Positions 26,491 through 37,496 of a stretch of 64,000 nucleotides of DNA are shown piece after piece. The notes below the pieces were generated by a model. The model saw nothing but the letters and a program-made list of their open reading frames with translations. It was not told the DNA's origin and made no database searches. The stretch is from positions 186,001-250,000 of the forward strand of contig NZ_JAMZEG020000002.1 in assembly GCF_024435075.2 (NCBI RefSeq), in the 5' to 3' direction. Position 1 is the first letter of the stretch, and the number at the start of each line of letters is the position of its first letter. The translations under genes were made by a program, and so were the position numbers. The stretch is from Marinomonas maritima (GTDB lineage Bacteria; Pseudomonadota; Gammaproteobacteria; Pseudomonadales; Marinomonadaceae).

Positions 26491-27255
26491 TTAGCTCACT
26501 TGTCCTGTTACCCGAACCCGTTTTGATTCACTAGGGCCATCTTGCGCTTTTTGTAAAGCTATGCGTTTCTTTTCTCGCTCATCAAGGTAGTTTTTCCCTG
26601 CGATAAGCAACCCTAAACCAATGAAAGCGCCGGGCGGTAAAACGGCAAACAGTACGTTTGGATAATTTTCGAACACGACCCATTTCCAATGAATCGCCAT
26701 ATCGCCAAAGAGCAATTGCATGTCTGAGAACAATGTTCCTTGGCCGATCAGCTCGCGCATAGCACCCAATGTCACTAGGATCACCATGAAGCCTAGCCCC
26801 ATCATAAAGCCGTCTAATGCCGAAGGTAACACAGGGTTGCGGCTAGCAAAGGCGTCAGCGCGTCCTAGAATCGCACAGTTGGTAACGATGAGAGGGATGA
26901 AGATACCTAGAATTTGATAAAGCTCATAAGTATAAGCTTGCATGATGAGTTCTATACACGTGGTGAAAGACGCGATAATCATCACAAAAGCAGGCAGTCG
27001 CACCGCATCCGCCACATAGTTTCTGATCAAAGAAACGGCAATGTTTGAGCCGACCAATACGACGAGTGTCGCAAGCCCCAATCCTAGCGCGTTAACCACG
27101 GTGCTAGTAACGGCGAGCATAGGACACAAACCAAGTAGTTGAACCAATGCGGGGTTGTTTTTCCAGATGCCGTTATAGATGATTTCCGCGTAATTGGCGC
27201 TAGGTTTACTCTCGGGAACAGATTCATCTGTGGCAATTTCGGCGCTTGTTTTCAT
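26491..27255 (-). CDS. rnfE: Rnf electron transport complex subunit E
   Basis: 254 residues, about six membrane helices. It is one of the two homologous membrane subunits (with RnfA) of the Rnf/Rsx complex, which moves electrons between ferredoxin and NAD coupled to ion movement, or reduces SoxR in enterobacteria. [22 protein letters not shown] and [21 protein letters not shown] are the NqrD/RnfE patterns. The ends are charged and likely cytoplasmic. Last rnf gene, nine bases after rnfG, before nth. Confidence 0.95.
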   Translation of the reverse strand: MKTSAEIATDESVPESKPSANYAEIIYNGIWKNNPALVQLLGLCPMLAVTSTVVNALGLGLATLVVLVGSNIAVSLIRNYVADAVRLPAFVMIIASFTTCIELIMQAYTYELYQILGIFIPLIVTNCAILGRADAFASRNPVLPSALDGFMMGLGFMVILVTLGAMRELIGQGTLFSDMQLLFGDMAIHWKWVVFENYPNVLFAVLPPGAFIGLGLLIAGKNYLDEREKKRIALQKAQDGPSESKRVRVTGQVS

Positions 27256-27264
27256 TGAATTATC

Positions 27265-27882
27265 CTAACGCGCTAACAGCGCATCTTTGTTTTGTTCAAA
27301 ATAAATTAGTGTGTTCTTCACCGCGCGAACGACGGCTCGGGGCGTGATGGTTGCGCCTGTAAATTGGTCAAAACTACCGCCGTCTTTTTTCACACTCCAG
27401 CTTTTTAATGGCGGATTGGCCAAAGACTTGTTTGCAAAGCTTAAAATCCACTTAGATTTTTTAAGGTCGACTTTATCACCCAACCCTGGCGTTTCTTTGT
27501 GGCTTATCACTCGGCTTCCGGTGACAACGCCGTTTTTATCAATGGCGACCAGCATGTTTAAATTACCATTGTAACCGCGCGGTGCAATGGTCTCGAAAAT
27601 GATTCCCGTCACGTCACCGTTTTTTCGAGCAATGTGTATTTTGATGCTTTCTTGGCTGCCCAATAGAGGATCGACAGGTAGTAAGGCAATGTCTTTGGTT
27701 AAATCATTATCGTATAAATTTGCAGGCAGTATTTCATTGAATGCCGAGATTTGAGCACTCAAAATATTGTCTTTAATGGTGTGATCCGTTAGCTGGTGGG
27801 TTATCGCAATTAGGCCAGCGGTTAAGACAGCAAAAATGCCCAAGCCAAGACTGTTACGGCGAATGGAGGCAAATAATTCCAT
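27265..27882 (-). CDS. rnfG: Rnf complex subunit G, flavoprotein
   Basis: 205 residues. One N-terminal membrane helix (about 11-30) followed by a periplasmic FMN domain. The flavin is attached covalently to a threonine; the attachment motif is DQFTGATITP near residues 172-181, so Thr178 is the likely site. ISHKETPGLGDKV is another family block. The ATG overlaps the rnfD stop (TAATG), so the two are translationally coupled. Confidence 0.95.
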   Translation of the reverse strand: MELFASIRRNSLGLGIFAVLTAGLIAITHQLTDHTIKDNILSAQISAFNEILPANLYDNDLTKDIALLPVDPLLGSQESIKIHIARKNGDVTGIIFETIAPRGYNGNLNMLVAIDKNGVVTGSRVISHKETPGLGDKVDLKKSKWILSFANKSLANPPLKSWSVKKDGGSFDQFTGATITPRAVVRAVKNTLIYFEQNKDALLAR

Positions 27883-28940
27883 TAGTTATCTTCCCCTATT
27901 TTAAGTCCCGTTTTGGCTTTTTTATGGCCGTAAGTTCTGGGTTGAGTGTAGTAATCAATCAGAGGAGCGGCAAAATTCATTAGCAAAACACCAAAAGCCA
28001 CGCCGTCAGGATAACCACCCCAAGAGCGAATAATGTAAATCAAAATACCAATACCGGCACCATATATCAGCTTGCCACGGTTACTTGTGCAAGAAGACAC
28101 GGGATCTGTGGCAATAAAGAAAGCCCCAAACATGGCCGCACCTGTGGTGAGATGGAACAGAGGTGTTGCTGTATTACTTAGGTCAAATATATGAAAGACG
28201 CCAGCCATAATAAACAGTGCGCTGAGCAGTGCCACCGGAGTGTGCCAAGTAATAATACGCAACCAAAGCAAAGCCAAACCACCGAATAAGTAGGCAAGGT
28301 TTACCCATAACCAACTATTTATACTGGCCGCTTGCAATGCTGGAACGGTACTAAATGCGGTTTGGCTGTCTAATAAATCTTTGTGTTTAAAGCCGTCTAA
28401 CGGGGTCGCCATGGTATAGGCGTCGATCGTTGGAAGGTGATTGAAAATAGCGTGTAAGCTTTGTAAGAAAGACAGTGTATTGCCCGAAGCGACAATATCT
28501 TGTGCGCCGAGCCATTGGCTCATGGGGGCGGGAAAAGACACAAGCACAATGGCATAGCCAACCATAGCTGGGTTGAATGGGTTATTTCCCAAACCACCGT
28601 ATAATTGCTTGGCAAAGATGATGGCGAAACTAACCGCGGTTACTGTTACCCACCAAGGTACACTTGGCGGCAACGCGACTCCTAGTAGCACAGCGGTTAA
28701 TAGCGCGCTGTAATCTTTTAAGAAAAAGCCCACAGCGCGACGGCGAATGGCCAAAATCGCCGCTTCACTCAATAATGCGGTGATGCACGCAATCATTAGG
28801 TTAATTGGTGTGCCCCAGCCAAATAGCCAAGATTGTACGACAATGCCAGGAATGGTCGCTAAAATAACCATCTGCATCACCCAAGATGTGCGATGTCCTC
28901 CACGTTGAGTGTGGGGGGAAGTAATCCTCAATAATGCCAT
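27882..28940 (-). CDS. rnfD: Rnf complex subunit D, flavoprotein
   Basis: 352 residues with about nine to ten membrane helices. RnfD carries a covalent FMN; the MATPLDG segment around Thr179 is the expected attachment site. GGLGNNPFNPAMVGYA and AMFGAFFIATDPVSSCT are conserved NqrB/RnfD blocks. It starts one base after rnfC and overlaps rnfG. Inner membrane. Confidence 0.95.
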   Translation of the reverse strand: MALLRITSPHTQRGGHRTSWVMQMVILATIPGIVVQSWLFGWGTPINLMIACITALLSEAAILAIRRRAVGFFLKDYSALLTAVLLGVALPPSVPWWVTVTAVSFAIIFAKQLYGGLGNNPFNPAMVGYAIVLVSFPAPMSQWLGAQDIVASGNTLSFLQSLHAIFNHLPTIDAYTMATPLDGFKHKDLLDSQTAFSTVPALQAASINSWLWVNLAYLFGGLALLWLRIITWHTPVALLSALFIMAGVFHIFDLSNTATPLFHLTTGAAMFGAFFIATDPVSSCTSNRGKLIYGAGIGILIYIIRSWGGYPDGVAFGVLLMNFAAPLIDYYTQPRTYGHKKAKTGLKIGEDN

Positions 28941-31370
28941 CTAACGATTCTCTTGCGAATGGGTGAGTTGCGCTAACAAGGCTTCGGCGTCGTGTTGTTT
29001 TTGGCGCGTTGCTGCTATTTCTTGTTGGATACTGTCCGCGTCTTCAGGCGTGTTTTCCAAGCGTTTGGTTAATTTATTAATTTGCGCTTTTGCCAATGCC
29101 GCTGCGATTTTTTGCTTTTTGACCTTTACGGCTAAATCCGATTCAGCAGTCGAAATTTGCGTGATTTGTTGCTCGGCGTTCGAGTCATCCTTGTCAGCAT
29201 CAGATGGAATATTTTCTGACTCAAGTTTGGTGAGTTTTTCTTGCGCCACGATCAGTTTTTGAGGCCATTCTGACGCGTTGATCTCTGTCTCATCTTTGCC
29301 TTGTTCTTTTAATAGGGCAATGTTCTTTTCGGCTTTTTTGATGCCCGCTTTGGCAATGGCGAGATCAATTTTACGTTTTTTGGCCGCATCGGCGTCCACG
29401 TTTGAACCGGAAGGTGGCGTAGCTTTTTCCGCTTGAGTTGCGGCGCTTGCAGGATTGGCTAAAGCTTTTTCCAGCTCATCGGCACGTTGCTGCGTGTCTT
29501 TTAGTTGCTGGCGTATTGCGTCTATCTCTGGTGCGTTGATCTCTTCTGCTTTTTTGAGCGCCTTCTCGACTTTTTTCACCGCGGCTTTGGCCATGGCTGC
29601 ATCAATTTTCGCTTTTTTCAATTCGTCGCTAAGCGGTGTTTTTTCCGTAGTGGTTGCTGGCGCGGCAATAGGCGCTGCGGTTTTTGCCAATTGTTCTTCT
29701 AACGAAGCAATGGTCCTTTCTTGCTCTGTCAATTGCAGTTGTAGCGTATTTACTTCTTCAAGGTGTTCGCTCTCTTGCGCTTCAAGCAATTGCTTTTGCA
29801 GTTTTTTAAGCTTGGATTTGCCAATCGCTACGTCCACTTTCAGCTTTTTCGTATCATCGCTGATTGGCGCAGTAGCGGGTACAACTTTCGTTGGAGCGGC
29901 TTTTTTATCACCAGCGGGTTTACTTGGTGCTGCTTTTTGACGAGCAAGACGTTTCGCTTCTTTCTCAGCGGCTTCGGCGTCCTGACGTGCTTTACGTGCT
30001 TCAAAGCGCTGCTTCGCTAGGTCGGCTTTCACGTTGGACTCACGGGCTTCGCGAATGCTGCTTTTTGAGTGGCGGTAATATTGCACCAAAGGAATACTGC
30101 TTGGGCAAACATAAGAACAGGCACCGCATTCGATGCAATCGAACAGGTTGTGATGCTCGGCTTTTTCGTGTTCTTGGCTTTTGCTGAACCAAAGTAACTG
30201 CTGAGGCAATAAACTAGCAGGGCAGGCCTGTTCGCACATGCCGCAGCGAATGCAAGCTTGTTCTGGTGCCGGTGTGGGAAGTTCTTTTTTGGTCGCCGCC
30301 AAAATACAGTTACTGGTTTTAACAATAGGAACCGCAGCAGAATCTAGCGTGTAGCCCATCATTGGGCCACCTATAACCAATCTGTGTAGTTTGTCTTGTT
30401 TTGATTCGGCGTAATCCAGTAAATGCGCAACGGGTGTTCCCAACAACACTTCAACGTTTTGCGGTGCTTTTAGTGCATCACCCGTCAAGGTGGTGAAACG
30501 TGAAATTAGTGGCTTACCAAGGTAAATTGAATCGTGAACCGCGACACAAGTCCCGACGTTTTGACAAAGCACGCCAATGTCGGCTGGATATTGGCCGCTT
30601 GGAACTTCTTCGCCCGTGAGCAATTGAATAAGCTGCTTTTCACCGCCGGAAGGGTATTTAGTCGGTACCACTGCTAATTGGATGTCGCTGTTACGCTCTT
30701 CAAGTAATGATTTCAAAGCCGAAATTGCAGTGGGTTTATTGTCTTCAATGCCAATGATGACCTGATCCGCTTCTACTAGGTGTTGAAGTATTTCGATGCC
30801 TAAAATTAATTCTAGGGTTTTCTCACGAATCAACATATCGTCCGCGGTAATATAAGGCTCACACTCAGCCGCATTGATAATGAAATGCGTCAGTGGATTC
30901 TTGTGAGCGCCTTGCAGCTTTACCTGCGTCGGGAAACCTGCGCCACCCATGCCGACAATGCCCATTTTTGCTAAGTACGTTAATACGTCGGTTTTGCTGT
31001 TTGTTTGCCACTGGGTCAATGGTTCAAGTGCCGTCCATTCTTCTTTTCCATCGGGTGACAAAATGATGCAAAGGTCACTTAATCCAGAAGGGTGTGCAAT
31101 AAGTCGTTCTTCAATGGCCGTGATGGTGCCTGACGTTGGCGCGTGTAAAAAACTGCTCAAAAAACCATTGTTGATGGCGATGGTCTGGCCTTTTAATACG
31201 TGGTCGCCAATGGCCACAAGAGGACGAGAACTTTGTCCTATATGTTGTCCAAGCGGCAATATAAGCTCGCTTGGTAAGCTAGGTCGGCCCAATGGTAGCT
31301 GCAATGATTGCGCTTTATTTTCAGCAGGATGAATGCCGCCGTGAAAAGAAAAAATGTTCGCCGTTTGCAT
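28941..31370 (-). CDS. rnfC: Rnf complex subunit C with a long repetitive C-terminal tail
   Basis: 809 residues from the ATG at 31370, which overlaps the rnfB stop (TAATG); a longer frame upstream only reads through rnfB. RnfC is the peripheral NADH-binding subunit. The NADH/FMN region shows GMGGAGFPTQVKL and NAAECEPYITAD; two 4Fe-4S clusters are bound by CIRCGMCEQACP and CIECGACSYVCP (about residues 350-410). From about residue 503 to the end is an Ala/Lys/Glu-rich coiled coil with four imperfect repeats of KxDxAxAKxxxKKxxK. Such tails are known in RnfC/RsxC of some gammaproteobacteria. Confidence 0.95.
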   Translation of the reverse strand: MQTANIFSFHGGIHPAENKAQSLQLPLGRPSLPSELILPLGQHIGQSSRPLVAIGDHVLKGQTIAINNGFLSSFLHAPTSGTITAIEERLIAHPSGLSDLCIILSPDGKEEWTALEPLTQWQTNSKTDVLTYLAKMGIVGMGGAGFPTQVKLQGAHKNPLTHFIINAAECEPYITADDMLIREKTLELILGIEILQHLVEADQVIIGIEDNKPTAISALKSLLEERNSDIQLAVVPTKYPSGGEKQLIQLLTGEEVPSGQYPADIGVLCQNVGTCVAVHDSIYLGKPLISRFTTLTGDALKAPQNVEVLLGTPVAHLLDYAESKQDKLHRLVIGGPMMGYTLDSAAVPIVKTSNCILAATKKELPTPAPEQACIRCGMCEQACPASLLPQQLLWFSKSQEHEKAEHHNLFDCIECGACSYVCPSSIPLVQYYRHSKSSIREARESNVKADLAKQRFEARKARQDAEAAEKEAKRLARQKAAPSKPAGDKKAAPTKVVPATAPISDDTKKLKVDVAIGKSKLKKLQKQLLEAQESEHLEEVNTLQLQLTEQERTIASLEEQLAKTAAPIAAPATTTEKTPLSDELKKAKIDAAMAKAAVKKVEKALKKAEEINAPEIDAIRQQLKDTQQRADELEKALANPASAATQAEKATPPSGSNVDADAAKKRKIDLAIAKAGIKKAEKNIALLKEQGKDETEINASEWPQKLIVAQEKLTKLESENIPSDADKDDSNAEQQITQISTAESDLAVKVKKQKIAAALAKAQINKLTKRLENTPEDADSIQQEIAATRQKQHDAEALLAQLTHSQENR

Positions 31371-31966
31371 TAGTGAACAACCTCCGCTGAGCGGTCGGTG
31401 GCAATAATGTTCAACGAGGTTTCCGCGATGCCTTGCGGTTTGTTCCACGTCCACGTTTTCGCTGTCACGCCAACTTCTACCATGTCGATACAATCTACTG
31501 GGCAAGGTTCAACACAAAGGTCGCATCCTGTGCATTCATCGGCAATCACGGTGTGCATTTGTTTTGCCGCGCCTAAAATAGCGTCAACAGGGCAGGCCTG
31601 AATACATTTTGTGCAACCTATGCATTCGTCTTCGCGAATCACGGCGACACGTTTTGCGCTTTCTATGCCGTGGTCACCGTCTAATGGAATGGCTTCTACA
31701 TCGAGTAAATCCGCTAACGCTTGAATCGTTGCTTGTCCACCGGGAGGGCAATGGTTGATGGCTTCACCATTGGAGATGGCTTCTGCATATGGGCGACAAC
31801 CTGGATGGCCACATTGACCACATTGAGTTTGTGGGAGGATCGCGTCAATTTGGTCAATTATCGGGTCGCCTTCCACATGGAAGCGCACATTGGCGTAGCC
31901 AAGAATAGCGCCGAAAACAAGCGACAACAGCACCAAGATTCCAATAGCGAGTAAAACGGTTAGCAT
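31370..31966 (-). CDS. rnfB: Rnf complex subunit B, iron-sulfur protein
   Basis: 198 residues. One N-terminal membrane helix, then a 4Fe-4S domain with [16 protein letters not shown] and CPPGG, then a two-cluster ferredoxin domain with [16 protein letters not shown] and [16 protein letters not shown]. It passes electrons from ferredoxin into the complex. It lies eight bases after rnfA and overlaps rnfC by one base. Confidence 0.96.
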   Translation of the reverse strand: MLTVLLAIGILVLLSLVFGAILGYANVRFHVEGDPIIDQIDAILPQTQCGQCGHPGCRPYAEAISNGEAINHCPPGGQATIQALADLLDVEAIPLDGDHGIESAKRVAVIREDECIGCTKCIQACPVDAILGAAKQMHTVIADECTGCDLCVEPCPVDCIDMVEVGVTAKTWTWNKPQGIAETSLNIIATDRSAEVVH

Positions 31967-31974
31967 ATCGGCTC

Positions 31975-32556
31975 CTAAATCTGCACTAGGGCGGTAAAGC
32001 CCATGAAGGCCAGAGCCATAAGTCCTGCGGTAATCATACCGATTGCAGAACCTTTAAATACCGTTGGTACGTCAGCGACGTTAATGCGTTCGCGCATGGC
32101 AGAAAATAGAATCAGAACGAAAGAAAACCCCACCGCCGCGCCAAAGCCGTAAAGAATGGATTCTACAAAGCCGTTTTGCTTACTGATGTTTTGTAATGCC
32201 ACACCTAACACCGCGCAGTTAGTGGTGATAAGCGGTAAAAAAATACCGAGTACACGATAAAGAAGCGGGCTGGTTTTACGGACGACCATTTCAGTAAACT
32301 GCACAACGACAGCAATTACCAAAATAAAGGAAATGGTTTGCAAATACTCAAGGCCAAACGGCTGAAGTATATAGGTGTAAGTCAGGTAACTACACAGGCT
32401 CGATAAGGTCAAAACAAAGGTTGTCGCCATGGCCATGCCAATGGAGGTTTCCAGTTTCCCAGACACACCCATAAAAGGGCAAAGGCCCAAAAACTGTACC
32501 AATACAAAGTTATTAACCAGAATGGTACTGACCAGTATCAGGAGATATTCAGTCAT
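31975..32556 (-). CDS. rnfA: Rnf complex subunit A
   Basis: 193 residues, about six membrane helices. The pattern [23 protein letters not shown] at the start and [14 protein letters not shown] in the middle identify RnfA, the partner of RnfE in the membrane core. First gene of the rnfABCDGE-nth unit. The 284 bases upstream are AT-rich and hold the metG end hairpin; I see no clear operator there. Confidence 0.96.
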   Translation of the reverse strand: MTEYLLILVSTILVNNFVLVQFLGLCPFMGVSGKLETSIGMAMATTFVLTLSSLCSYLTYTYILQPFGLEYLQTISFILVIAVVVQFTEMVVRKTSPLLYRVLGIFLPLITTNCAVLGVALQNISKQNGFVESILYGFGAAVGFSFVLILFSAMRERINVADVPTVFKGSAIGMITAGLMALAFMGFTALVQI

Positions 32557-32746
32557 CTCACGTCCAAAAAAGTGTGTAGTGAATTTGTTGATTTTAGGTG
32601 CTTTTGATAAAAAGTATCTTCGAGCGTAACTATACCAATCTGCTTATAACTAACAAGACTAAAATTCTAGTGTATTTAGTCTGATTTAGTATATAGGTAA
32701 TAAGTTATGCTTATATAAGTTTGGTTTATGTTTGTCTAAAAATGCT

Positions 32747-32793
32747 AACGCTCACCTTATTAATATTCTTTCTCATTTACTAAGGTGAGCGTT
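32747..32793 (-). terminator. Stem-loop after metG
   Basis: A perfect 13-base stem (AACGCTCACCTTA and complement) encloses a 21-base loop about 48 bases past the metG stop. On the minus strand it is followed by ATTTTT, so it may end the metG transcript. The rest of 32557-32840 is AT-rich with nothing recognised. Confidence 0.65.
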
Positions 32794-32840
32794 ACTATTG
32801 TTGCCACAATGGTCATGTTACTTACATGACGCAAACGCTT

Positions 32841-34907
32841 TTACATAACGCGTTGGCCAGGCTTAGCACCACGATGAGGCTCTAGAAGATAAATGTCTTC
32901 ACCGCCAGGGCCTGCGGCCAATACCATACCTTCTGACAGACCAAACTTCATTTTACGTGGTGCAAGGTTGGCCACCATGACGGTGTATTTGCCTTCTAAA
33001 TCTTCTGGCTTGTAAGCAGACTTAATACCCGAGAAGACGGTGCGAGTTTCACCACCGATATCGAGCGTCAATTTTAGCAACTTATTGGCTTTTTCAACGT
33101 GCTCTGCTTTGGTGATTAGCGCGATACGCAAATCCACTTTAGCAAAGTCATCGAAATTAATTTCTGCTTCAATCGGTTCTTTGCTCAGCTCTGTTGCTTC
33201 TTGCGATGCGGCTTGATCTGAAGGCTCTGCGGCTTCTTTTGCCGCGGCTTCTATCAAGGCTTCTGCTTTGCCTTCTTCGATCATGGCATCAATTTGCTTC
33301 TGATCAATACGACCCATCAAGGGTTTAAACGCATTGACTTTATTACCAAATAGTAATTCGCTGCGGTTGTCCCATGTTAGTTCTTTACCAAGGAAGGCTT
33401 CGGCGTCGGCGATCATGTTTGGCATCACAGGTTTCAGATAAGTCGCTAAGATACTGAACAAGTTCAAGGCGACGGTACACACTTCTTGAACCTTCGGCAG
33501 CGTTGCTTCGTCTTTTGCCAAGACCCAAGGAGCTTGATCGGCAATGTAAGTATTGGCTACATCGGCAAGGCGCATTATCTCACGAATGGCTTTACCGTAT
33601 TCACGGCTTTCATAATGCTGAGCAATCGTTTCGCCTGCATCGATAAAAGACTGGATCATCTCAGGTTCGCTGATCTCGCTTGCTAATTGGCCATCGAACT
33701 TTTTGCCAATGAAACTGGCTGTTCGGCTGGCGATGTTGACCACTTTACCAACGACGTCTGAATTCACGCGTTGGATGAAGTCTTGTAAATTCAAATCAAT
33801 GTCGTCAATACTTGCATTCAGTTTTGCCGCGAAGTAGTAGCGTAGATATTGTGGATCTAAGTGGTTCAAGTAAGTACGGGCTTTAATAAAGGTACCGCGA
33901 GACTTGGACATTTTTTTATTGTCTACCGTAACATAGCCGTGCGCATTAACCTTAGTCGGAGTGCGGTAGCCAGCACAGTCCAGCATCGCAGGCCAGAACA
34001 AGGCATGGAAGTTAATGATGTCTTTGCCGATAAAGTGATAAAGCTCTGCGTCAGAATCTTTCGCCCAGTAATCGTCAAAATTCAAACCTTCGGTGCGATC
34101 ACATAAATTCTGGAAGCTCGCCATGTAACCAATTGGTGCGTCTAGCCAAACATAGAAATACTTACCCGGCGCGTCTGGGATTTCAAAACCAAAGTAAGGC
34201 GCATCGCGGCTGATATCCCATTCTTTTAAGCCTGAATCAAGCCATTCGGATAGTTTGTTAGCGACTTGCTCTTGCAAGGTGCCACTGCGAGTCCATGTTG
34301 TTAGGAAATCTTGGAAGTCTGGAAGCTTGAAAAAATAGTGTTCCGATTCTTTTTCAACAGGCGTTGCTCCAGAATACACAGAAACCGGATTGATCATTTC
34401 CATTGGCGTGTAAGTCGCAGAACACACTTCACAATTGTCGCCGTATTGGTCTTCCGCTTTGCACTTAGGGCACGTTCCCTTAATGAAACGATCCGCGAGG
34501 AACATTTCTTTTTCTGGGTCGTATGCTTGCACGATAGAACGAACAGCAATTTTGCCGTTATCACGTAACTGTTTATAAATATGGCTTGAAATTTCACGGT
34601 TTTCGTCAGAATGCGTTGTATGGTAGTTGTCGTAACCAATCAAGAAATCGTTAAAGTCAGCCATGTGTTCTTGGCGAACGTCTTCAATTAATGCTTCTGA
34701 GGTGATGCCGAGTTGAGCGGCTTTAATCATAATGGCGGTGCCATGGGCATCGTCCGCACAAACTGCTGTACAAAGATGACCGCGCATTTTTTGAAAACGC
34801 ACCCAGATATCTGTTTGGATGTGTTCCAGCATGTGCCCTAAATGGATAGAACCATTAGCATAAGGAAGGGCGCTGGTGACTAAAATTTTGCGTTGCGTTT
34901 GTGCCAT
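32841..34907 (-). CDS. metG: Methionyl-tRNA synthetase
   Basis: 688 residues from the ATG at 34907 ([19 protein letters not shown]); a frame 15 codons longer is not supported. It charges tRNA-Met. The class I HIGH motif is HLGH near residue 24, the KMSKS loop is present exactly, and four cysteines in CPKC and CEVC bind zinc. The C-terminal hundred residues ([14 protein letters not shown] onward) form the tRNA-binding OB fold that dimerises the enzyme. It diverges from apbC, as in many gammaproteobacteria. Confidence 0.97.
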   Translation of the reverse strand: MAQTQRKILVTSALPYANGSIHLGHMLEHIQTDIWVRFQKMRGHLCTAVCADDAHGTAIMIKAAQLGITSEALIEDVRQEHMADFNDFLIGYDNYHTTHSDENREISSHIYKQLRDNGKIAVRSIVQAYDPEKEMFLADRFIKGTCPKCKAEDQYGDNCEVCSATYTPMEMINPVSVYSGATPVEKESEHYFFKLPDFQDFLTTWTRSGTLQEQVANKLSEWLDSGLKEWDISRDAPYFGFEIPDAPGKYFYVWLDAPIGYMASFQNLCDRTEGLNFDDYWAKDSDAELYHFIGKDIINFHALFWPAMLDCAGYRTPTKVNAHGYVTVDNKKMSKSRGTFIKARTYLNHLDPQYLRYYFAAKLNASIDDIDLNLQDFIQRVNSDVVGKVVNIASRTASFIGKKFDGQLASEISEPEMIQSFIDAGETIAQHYESREYGKAIREIMRLADVANTYIADQAPWVLAKDEATLPKVQEVCTVALNLFSILATYLKPVMPNMIADAEAFLGKELTWDNRSELLFGNKVNAFKPLMGRIDQKQIDAMIEEGKAEALIEAAAKEAAEPSDQAASQEATELSKEPIEAEINFDDFAKVDLRIALITKAEHVEKANKLLKLTLDIGGETRTVFSGIKSAYKPEDLEGKYTVMVANLAPRKMKFGLSEGMVLAAGPGGEDIYLLEPHRGAKPGQRVM

Positions 34908-35130
34908 TTTTGATAAGCCTGCTGGATTAAAAAAGGTCGGATATTCTACCAAGAATTAGGGACGGATGACGAACAATTAAAAAGCCTAAAACACAGATAG
35001 TATGTAGAGTGCGTAATTATAAGAACCAAGCACAAGTGTGCAAGGGTTAGACTTGCTTTTCCGCAATTTGCCCCCACACTTGGCACATAATATAAAATTA
35101 TTTTTATCACGGCCTCATTAGGAGCACCGA

Positions 35131-36201
35131 ATGCAAACTGACGCCCAACTACAGGCAACATTAGAAACGCTGATCGATGATAACTGCGGTCAACCTTATG
35201 GTGCTGTTTGGACTCTAATCAGTGACGAAAAGCGTCTGCACATTACATTGAGCTTGGGTTACCCCGCTCATAAAGAGCAAGCGTCTCTTGAAGCCCGTAT
35301 TAAAAGCCAATTAAATGAAAGCCGAGACGTGGTGCTAGACATAGAACACAAGATTGAAAGCCACGCGACACAAGGCAATATTGCGGGATTAAAAGGCGTG
35401 AAGAACATCATCGCGGTTGCCTCTGGTAAAGGCGGAGTGGGCAAATCGACCACCACCGTCAACCTTGCTTTGGCCATGGCAAAAGAGGGGGCTCGCGTGG
35501 GGATACTCGACGCTGACATTTATGGGCCAAGCCAAGGCATGATGATGGGCTTTGCCGAAGGCACTCGCCCTCAGGTTCGCGAAGACAAATTTTTCACCCC
35601 CCCAATGGCCTATGGTGTTCAAGTGATGTCGATGGCCTTTCTCACTACCAAAGACACGCCCGTTGCTTGGCGTGGCCCTATGGTAACAGGCGCCCTGATG
35701 CAAATTTTGACGCAAACCGATTGGGATGATTTGGATTATTTGTTCATAGACATGCCACCGGGTACAGGTGATATACAGCTTACCTTGGCGCAAAAAGTGC
35801 CGGTAGCGGGTTCGGTTATTGTTACCACACCACAAGACATTGCTTTGCTGGATGCGCGTCGCGGCATTGAAATGTTTAATAAAGTGAAGATCCCCGTGTT
35901 GGGTGTGGTCGAAAACATGTCGACGCACATTTGTTCTAACTGCGGCCATCATGAAGCGATTTTCGGCGACGAAGGCGGCGCCAGCCTTGCCAAAGAATAC
36001 AACGTCAACGTATTAGGTAAACTGCCATTAAGCTTAGCGATCCGCGAGAAAAGTGATGCAGGTAAACCCATTGTAGTGAGCGCGCCAGAAAGTGACACCG
36101 CTGTTATTTATCAGTCGATTGCGCGCAAGCTTGGTGCTACCCTTGCCTCCAATCAAAACGATCAATTCACTATGCCGACCATTGGCATGAGTGACGACTA
36201 A
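35131..36201 (+). CDS. apbC: Iron-sulfur cluster carrier ATPase ApbC (Mrp/NBP35 family)
   Basis: 356 residues. The N-terminal 80 residues are a MIP18/DUF59-like domain; the ATPase part begins with the deviant Walker A loop SGKGGVGKST (residues 98-107), and DMPPGTGDIQLTLAQ is the switch region. The cluster-binding CSNCGHHE pair of cysteines lies near residue 270. The protein carries 4Fe-4S clusters to target enzymes, plausibly including the Rnf proteins here. AGGAGC precedes the ATG. It reads into dcd with nine bases between. Confidence 0.95.
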   Translation: MQTDAQLQATLETLIDDNCGQPYGAVWTLISDEKRLHITLSLGYPAHKEQASLEARIKSQLNESRDVVLDIEHKIESHATQGNIAGLKGVKNIIAVASGKGGVGKSTTTVNLALAMAKEGARVGILDADIYGPSQGMMMGFAEGTRPQVREDKFFTPPMAYGVQVMSMAFLTTKDTPVAWRGPMVTGALMQILTQTDWDDLDYLFIDMPPGTGDIQLTLAQKVPVAGSVIVTTPQDIALLDARRGIEMFNKVKIPVLGVVENMSTHICSNCGHHEAIFGDEGGASLAKEYNVNVLGKLPLSLAIREKSDAGKPIVVSAPESDTAVIYQSIARKLGATLASNQNDQFTMPTIGMSDD

Positions 36202-36210
36202 GGAAAAACA

Positions 36211-36795
36211 ATGCGTTTGTGTGACCGAGATATTATAAAAGCCCTAGACGAGGGTTCCATCGTGATCGAGCCTCGCCCTGATAATAGTGTGATCAGCGGA
36301 GTGTCTGTTGACTTGCGATTAGGGAATTCGTTTCGCGTCTTTCAAGGTCACCCAGCGCCGTATCTTGATTTAAGCAGCTCGAAAGCGGATTTAAGCAAAG
36401 TCATTGAATCCGTCATGAGCGAAGAAATCCTTGTTGATGATGGCAAGCCATTCTTTATTCATCCGGGTGAATTGGTGCTTGGCGTAACGAAAGAATCCGT
36501 CACCTTACCTGACAACCTTGTCGGATGGCTCGACGGCCGTTCGTCCTTAGCGCGCCTTGGGTTAATGGTTCACGTGACCGCACATCGAATTGACCCAGGT
36601 TGGAGCGGCGGCATCGTATTGGAATTCCTCAACGGCGGCAAACTACCCATTGCCTTAAGCCCCGGAATGACCATCGGCGCGATTAACTTCGAAACCATGT
36701 CAGGTTCCGCAGATCGTCCTTATAACAAACGCGCCAACGCGAAATACAAAAACCAAACCACAGCGGTAGGTAGCCGGATCTCTGGCGAGAATTAG
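36211..36795 (+). CDS. dcd: dCTP deaminase
   Basis: 194 residues, the usual length. It converts dCTP to dUTP as a source of dTMP. The conserved blocks [43 protein letters not shown] with the catalytic Glu/Arg/Ser region, and [14 protein letters not shown] are present. The start is nine bases after apbC with AGGAAAAACA as ribosome site. The order metG-apbC-dcd is well known in this group. Confidence 0.96.
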   Translation: MRLCDRDIIKALDEGSIVIEPRPDNSVISGVSVDLRLGNSFRVFQGHPAPYLDLSSSKADLSKVIESVMSEEILVDDGKPFFIHPGELVLGVTKESVTLPDNLVGWLDGRSSLARLGLMVHVTAHRIDPGWSGGIVLEFLNGGKLPIALSPGMTIGAINFETMSGSADRPYNKRANAKYKNQTTAVGSRISGEN

Positions 36796-36857
36796 TTTTT
36801 AATTGCAAACTCAAATCAGCTTTGAGGAACGTCATTCCCACGAAGCATCTACATGTC

Positions 36858-36877
36858 ATTCCCGCGAAGGCGGGAAT
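36858..36877. repeat. Small dispersed palindrome
   Basis: ATTCCCGC-GAAG-GCGGGAAT, a perfect 8-base stem with a GAAG tetraloop. The context TCATTCCCGCGAAGGCGGGA is a very common intergenic repeat in proteobacteria. It lies after dcd and before the larger repeats. Confidence 0.75.
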
Positions 36878-36893
36878 CAAGCTCTTTTGGTCT

Positions 36894-37187
36894 ATGGTAG
36901 ATCGTTGCTTTAGCCCGACGCGGAATTTAGGTTCCATTTAAACGTTTTGTATTCCCAACCTTTATTCCGCTCTGCTGAGCGGGTAACTTTTGTCCAGATC
37001 CACAAAAGTAACCAAAAGGTCTCTTTATCGGGCTATCGCCCAAACGTCTCATTTAATCTGTTTAATATCGGTTTAGCTAGACGACTTTTATCGTAAGGCA
37101 TGGATTGTTCATTTGGTGAGAGATGAATCGTCAAACAACGACTCTGAAACTCCATAAGGTCGCGCAATCGGGATTGCGTCGAACTGA
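36894..37187 (+). repeat. Dispersed repeat R2, copy A
   Basis: About 294 bases beginning ATGGTAG and ending CGGGATTGCGTCGAACTGA. The same sequence recurs at 37208-37496 in the same orientation and at 40112-40360 inverted. The middle parts differ between copies while the ends and the CCGCTCTGCTGAGCGGGTAA stem are conserved. The GAGCGGGTAACTTTT...AAAGTAACC motif is a repeat I know from other gammaproteobacteria, where it gives spurious ORFs. No gene inside. Confidence 0.85.
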
Positions 37188-37207
37188 ACACTTCAGAATT
37201 TCAACGT

Positions 37208-37496
37208 ATGGTAGGTCGCGGCTTTAGCCCGACGCGGAATTTAGGTTCCATTCAAACGCTTTGTATTCCCAATCTTTTTTCCGCTCTGCTGAGCGGGTAA
37301 CTTTTTGCTAGCGCCCAAAAAGTAACCAAAAATTCGCTTTAAGATCTTTAATGCCTCCTTTTCTTCATAAGAGCATGATTGTTTCCTACGCTCCTTTTAT
37401 CGTAAGGCATAGATTGTTTATTTAGTCAGAGATAGCTCGTCAAACAATGACCCTGAAACTCCATAAGGTCGCGCAATCGGGATTGCGTCGAACTGA
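37208..37496 (+). repeat. Dispersed repeat R2, copy B
   Basis: Second direct copy, 20 bases after copy A. It shares both ends with A but differs in the central 100 bases. Together A and B form the left border of the cassette zone. Confidence 0.85.

Noticed and set aside
29455..29940. 161-codon frame antisense to rnfC
   Set aside because: It is the shadow of the Ala/Lys-rich repeat tail of rnfC, which leaves the opposite strand open.
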